Source of the DNA: an uncultured Eubacteriales bacterium
Lineage (GTDB): Bacteria; Bacillota; Clostridia; Oscillospirales; CAG-272
Reading direction: 5' to 3'
NCBI GenBank assembly: GCA_900548735.1
Contig: URMC01000097.1
Coordinates: forward strand, 1 to 5,497
Length of the DNA: 5,497 bases
The translations under genes and the position numbers were made by a program. The notes beneath the pieces were generated by a model. The model did not search any database, had not been told where the DNA came from, and saw only the letters and a list, made by a program, of their open reading frames with translations. Shown here piece by piece: positions 5,374-5,497 of the stretch (position 1 is its first letter; the number at the start of each line of letters is the position of its first letter).

Positions 5374-5480
5374 CCTCGGGCAAGTGTATTTCGAAATCTT
5401 TGTGACTTTTCGTCATCGGGGGGCAAAGCCCGCCTTCTTCCGAAAAGCCGCAAATCTTCCTGAAATACGCGTGCCGGAGG
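5374..5480. repeat. 107-bp imperfect palindrome (long inverted repeat) downstream of sepF
   Basis: The left arm from 5374 pairs with the right arm back from 5480. The outer stem 5374-5392 pairs with 5462-5480 with two mismatches and one G-T. The middle stem 5399-5412 pairs with 5441-5454 with one mismatch and one G-T. The apical stem 5421-5424 pairs with 5428-5431 around an AAA loop. Internal loops lie at 5394-5398/5455-5459 and 5413-5420/5432-5440. No run of T follows the outer stem, so it is not a plain intrinsic terminator. It could be a dispersed palindromic element (REP or MITE-like), a bidirectional terminator or a structured RNA. Neither arm carries a supported gene; the similar conceptual peptides on both strands reflect the symmetry. 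Confidence 0.85.
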
Positions 5481-5497
5481 TCGAAGAGTTCTCGCGG

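Noticed and set aside
5108..5497. Minus-strand gene entering from the right edge and overlapping sepF
   Set aside because: The frame is open to the edge, but it runs through the palindrome and antisense to sepF, and shows no family motif or ribosome binding site.

Overview
The window is a GC-rich stretch of bacterial chromosome from a Gram-positive-type genome. It is most likely an uncultured or poorly characterised member of the Clostridia (Oscillospiraceae/Ruminococcaceae-like). The reasons are the ylm-type order yggS-sepF, consensus sigma-A style promoters and strong AGGAGG-like ribosome binding sites, together with high GC. This is inference; there is no rRNA or other taxonomic marker here.

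Layout. Bases 1-170 hold a leftward (- strand) regulatory region: a near-consensus promoter followed by what looks like the 5' half of a lysine riboswitch, cut by the left edge, so the gene it controls lies outside. Bases 195-2571 hold a rightward group concerned with tRNA anticodon modification: queA (queuosine), a small unrecognised membrane protein of 86 aa, and miaA (i6A37). The small gene and miaA overlap by 4 bases. Bases 2572-2851 are a long non-coding leader that contains a good extended -10 promoter overlapping the miaA stop, then five perfect tandem copies of a 17-bp unit plus degenerate flanking copies, then further short inverted repeats next to the ribosome binding site. Bases 2852-5334 hold a second rightward operon: a membrane-anchored HlyD-like adaptor protein, a YggS/YlmE-type PLP-binding protein (4-base ATGA overlap) and the FtsZ-ring protein SepF. 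After sepF lies a 107-bp imperfect palindrome (5374-5480).

How the parts work together. The first operon modifies tRNA at the wobble base and at A37. The second follows the Gram-positive cell-division cluster pattern, in which a PLP-homeostasis protein sits next to SepF; the HlyD-like protein is the part of unknown role.

The protein-coding genes are ordinary conserved ones. The less expected content is intergenic: the array of 17-bp hairpin-forming repeats in the predicted leader of the sepF operon, the large palindrome behind sepF, and the divergent riboswitch with an alternating purine-pyrimidine promoter spacer. I found no CRISPR array, transposase, toxin-antitoxin or defence system.
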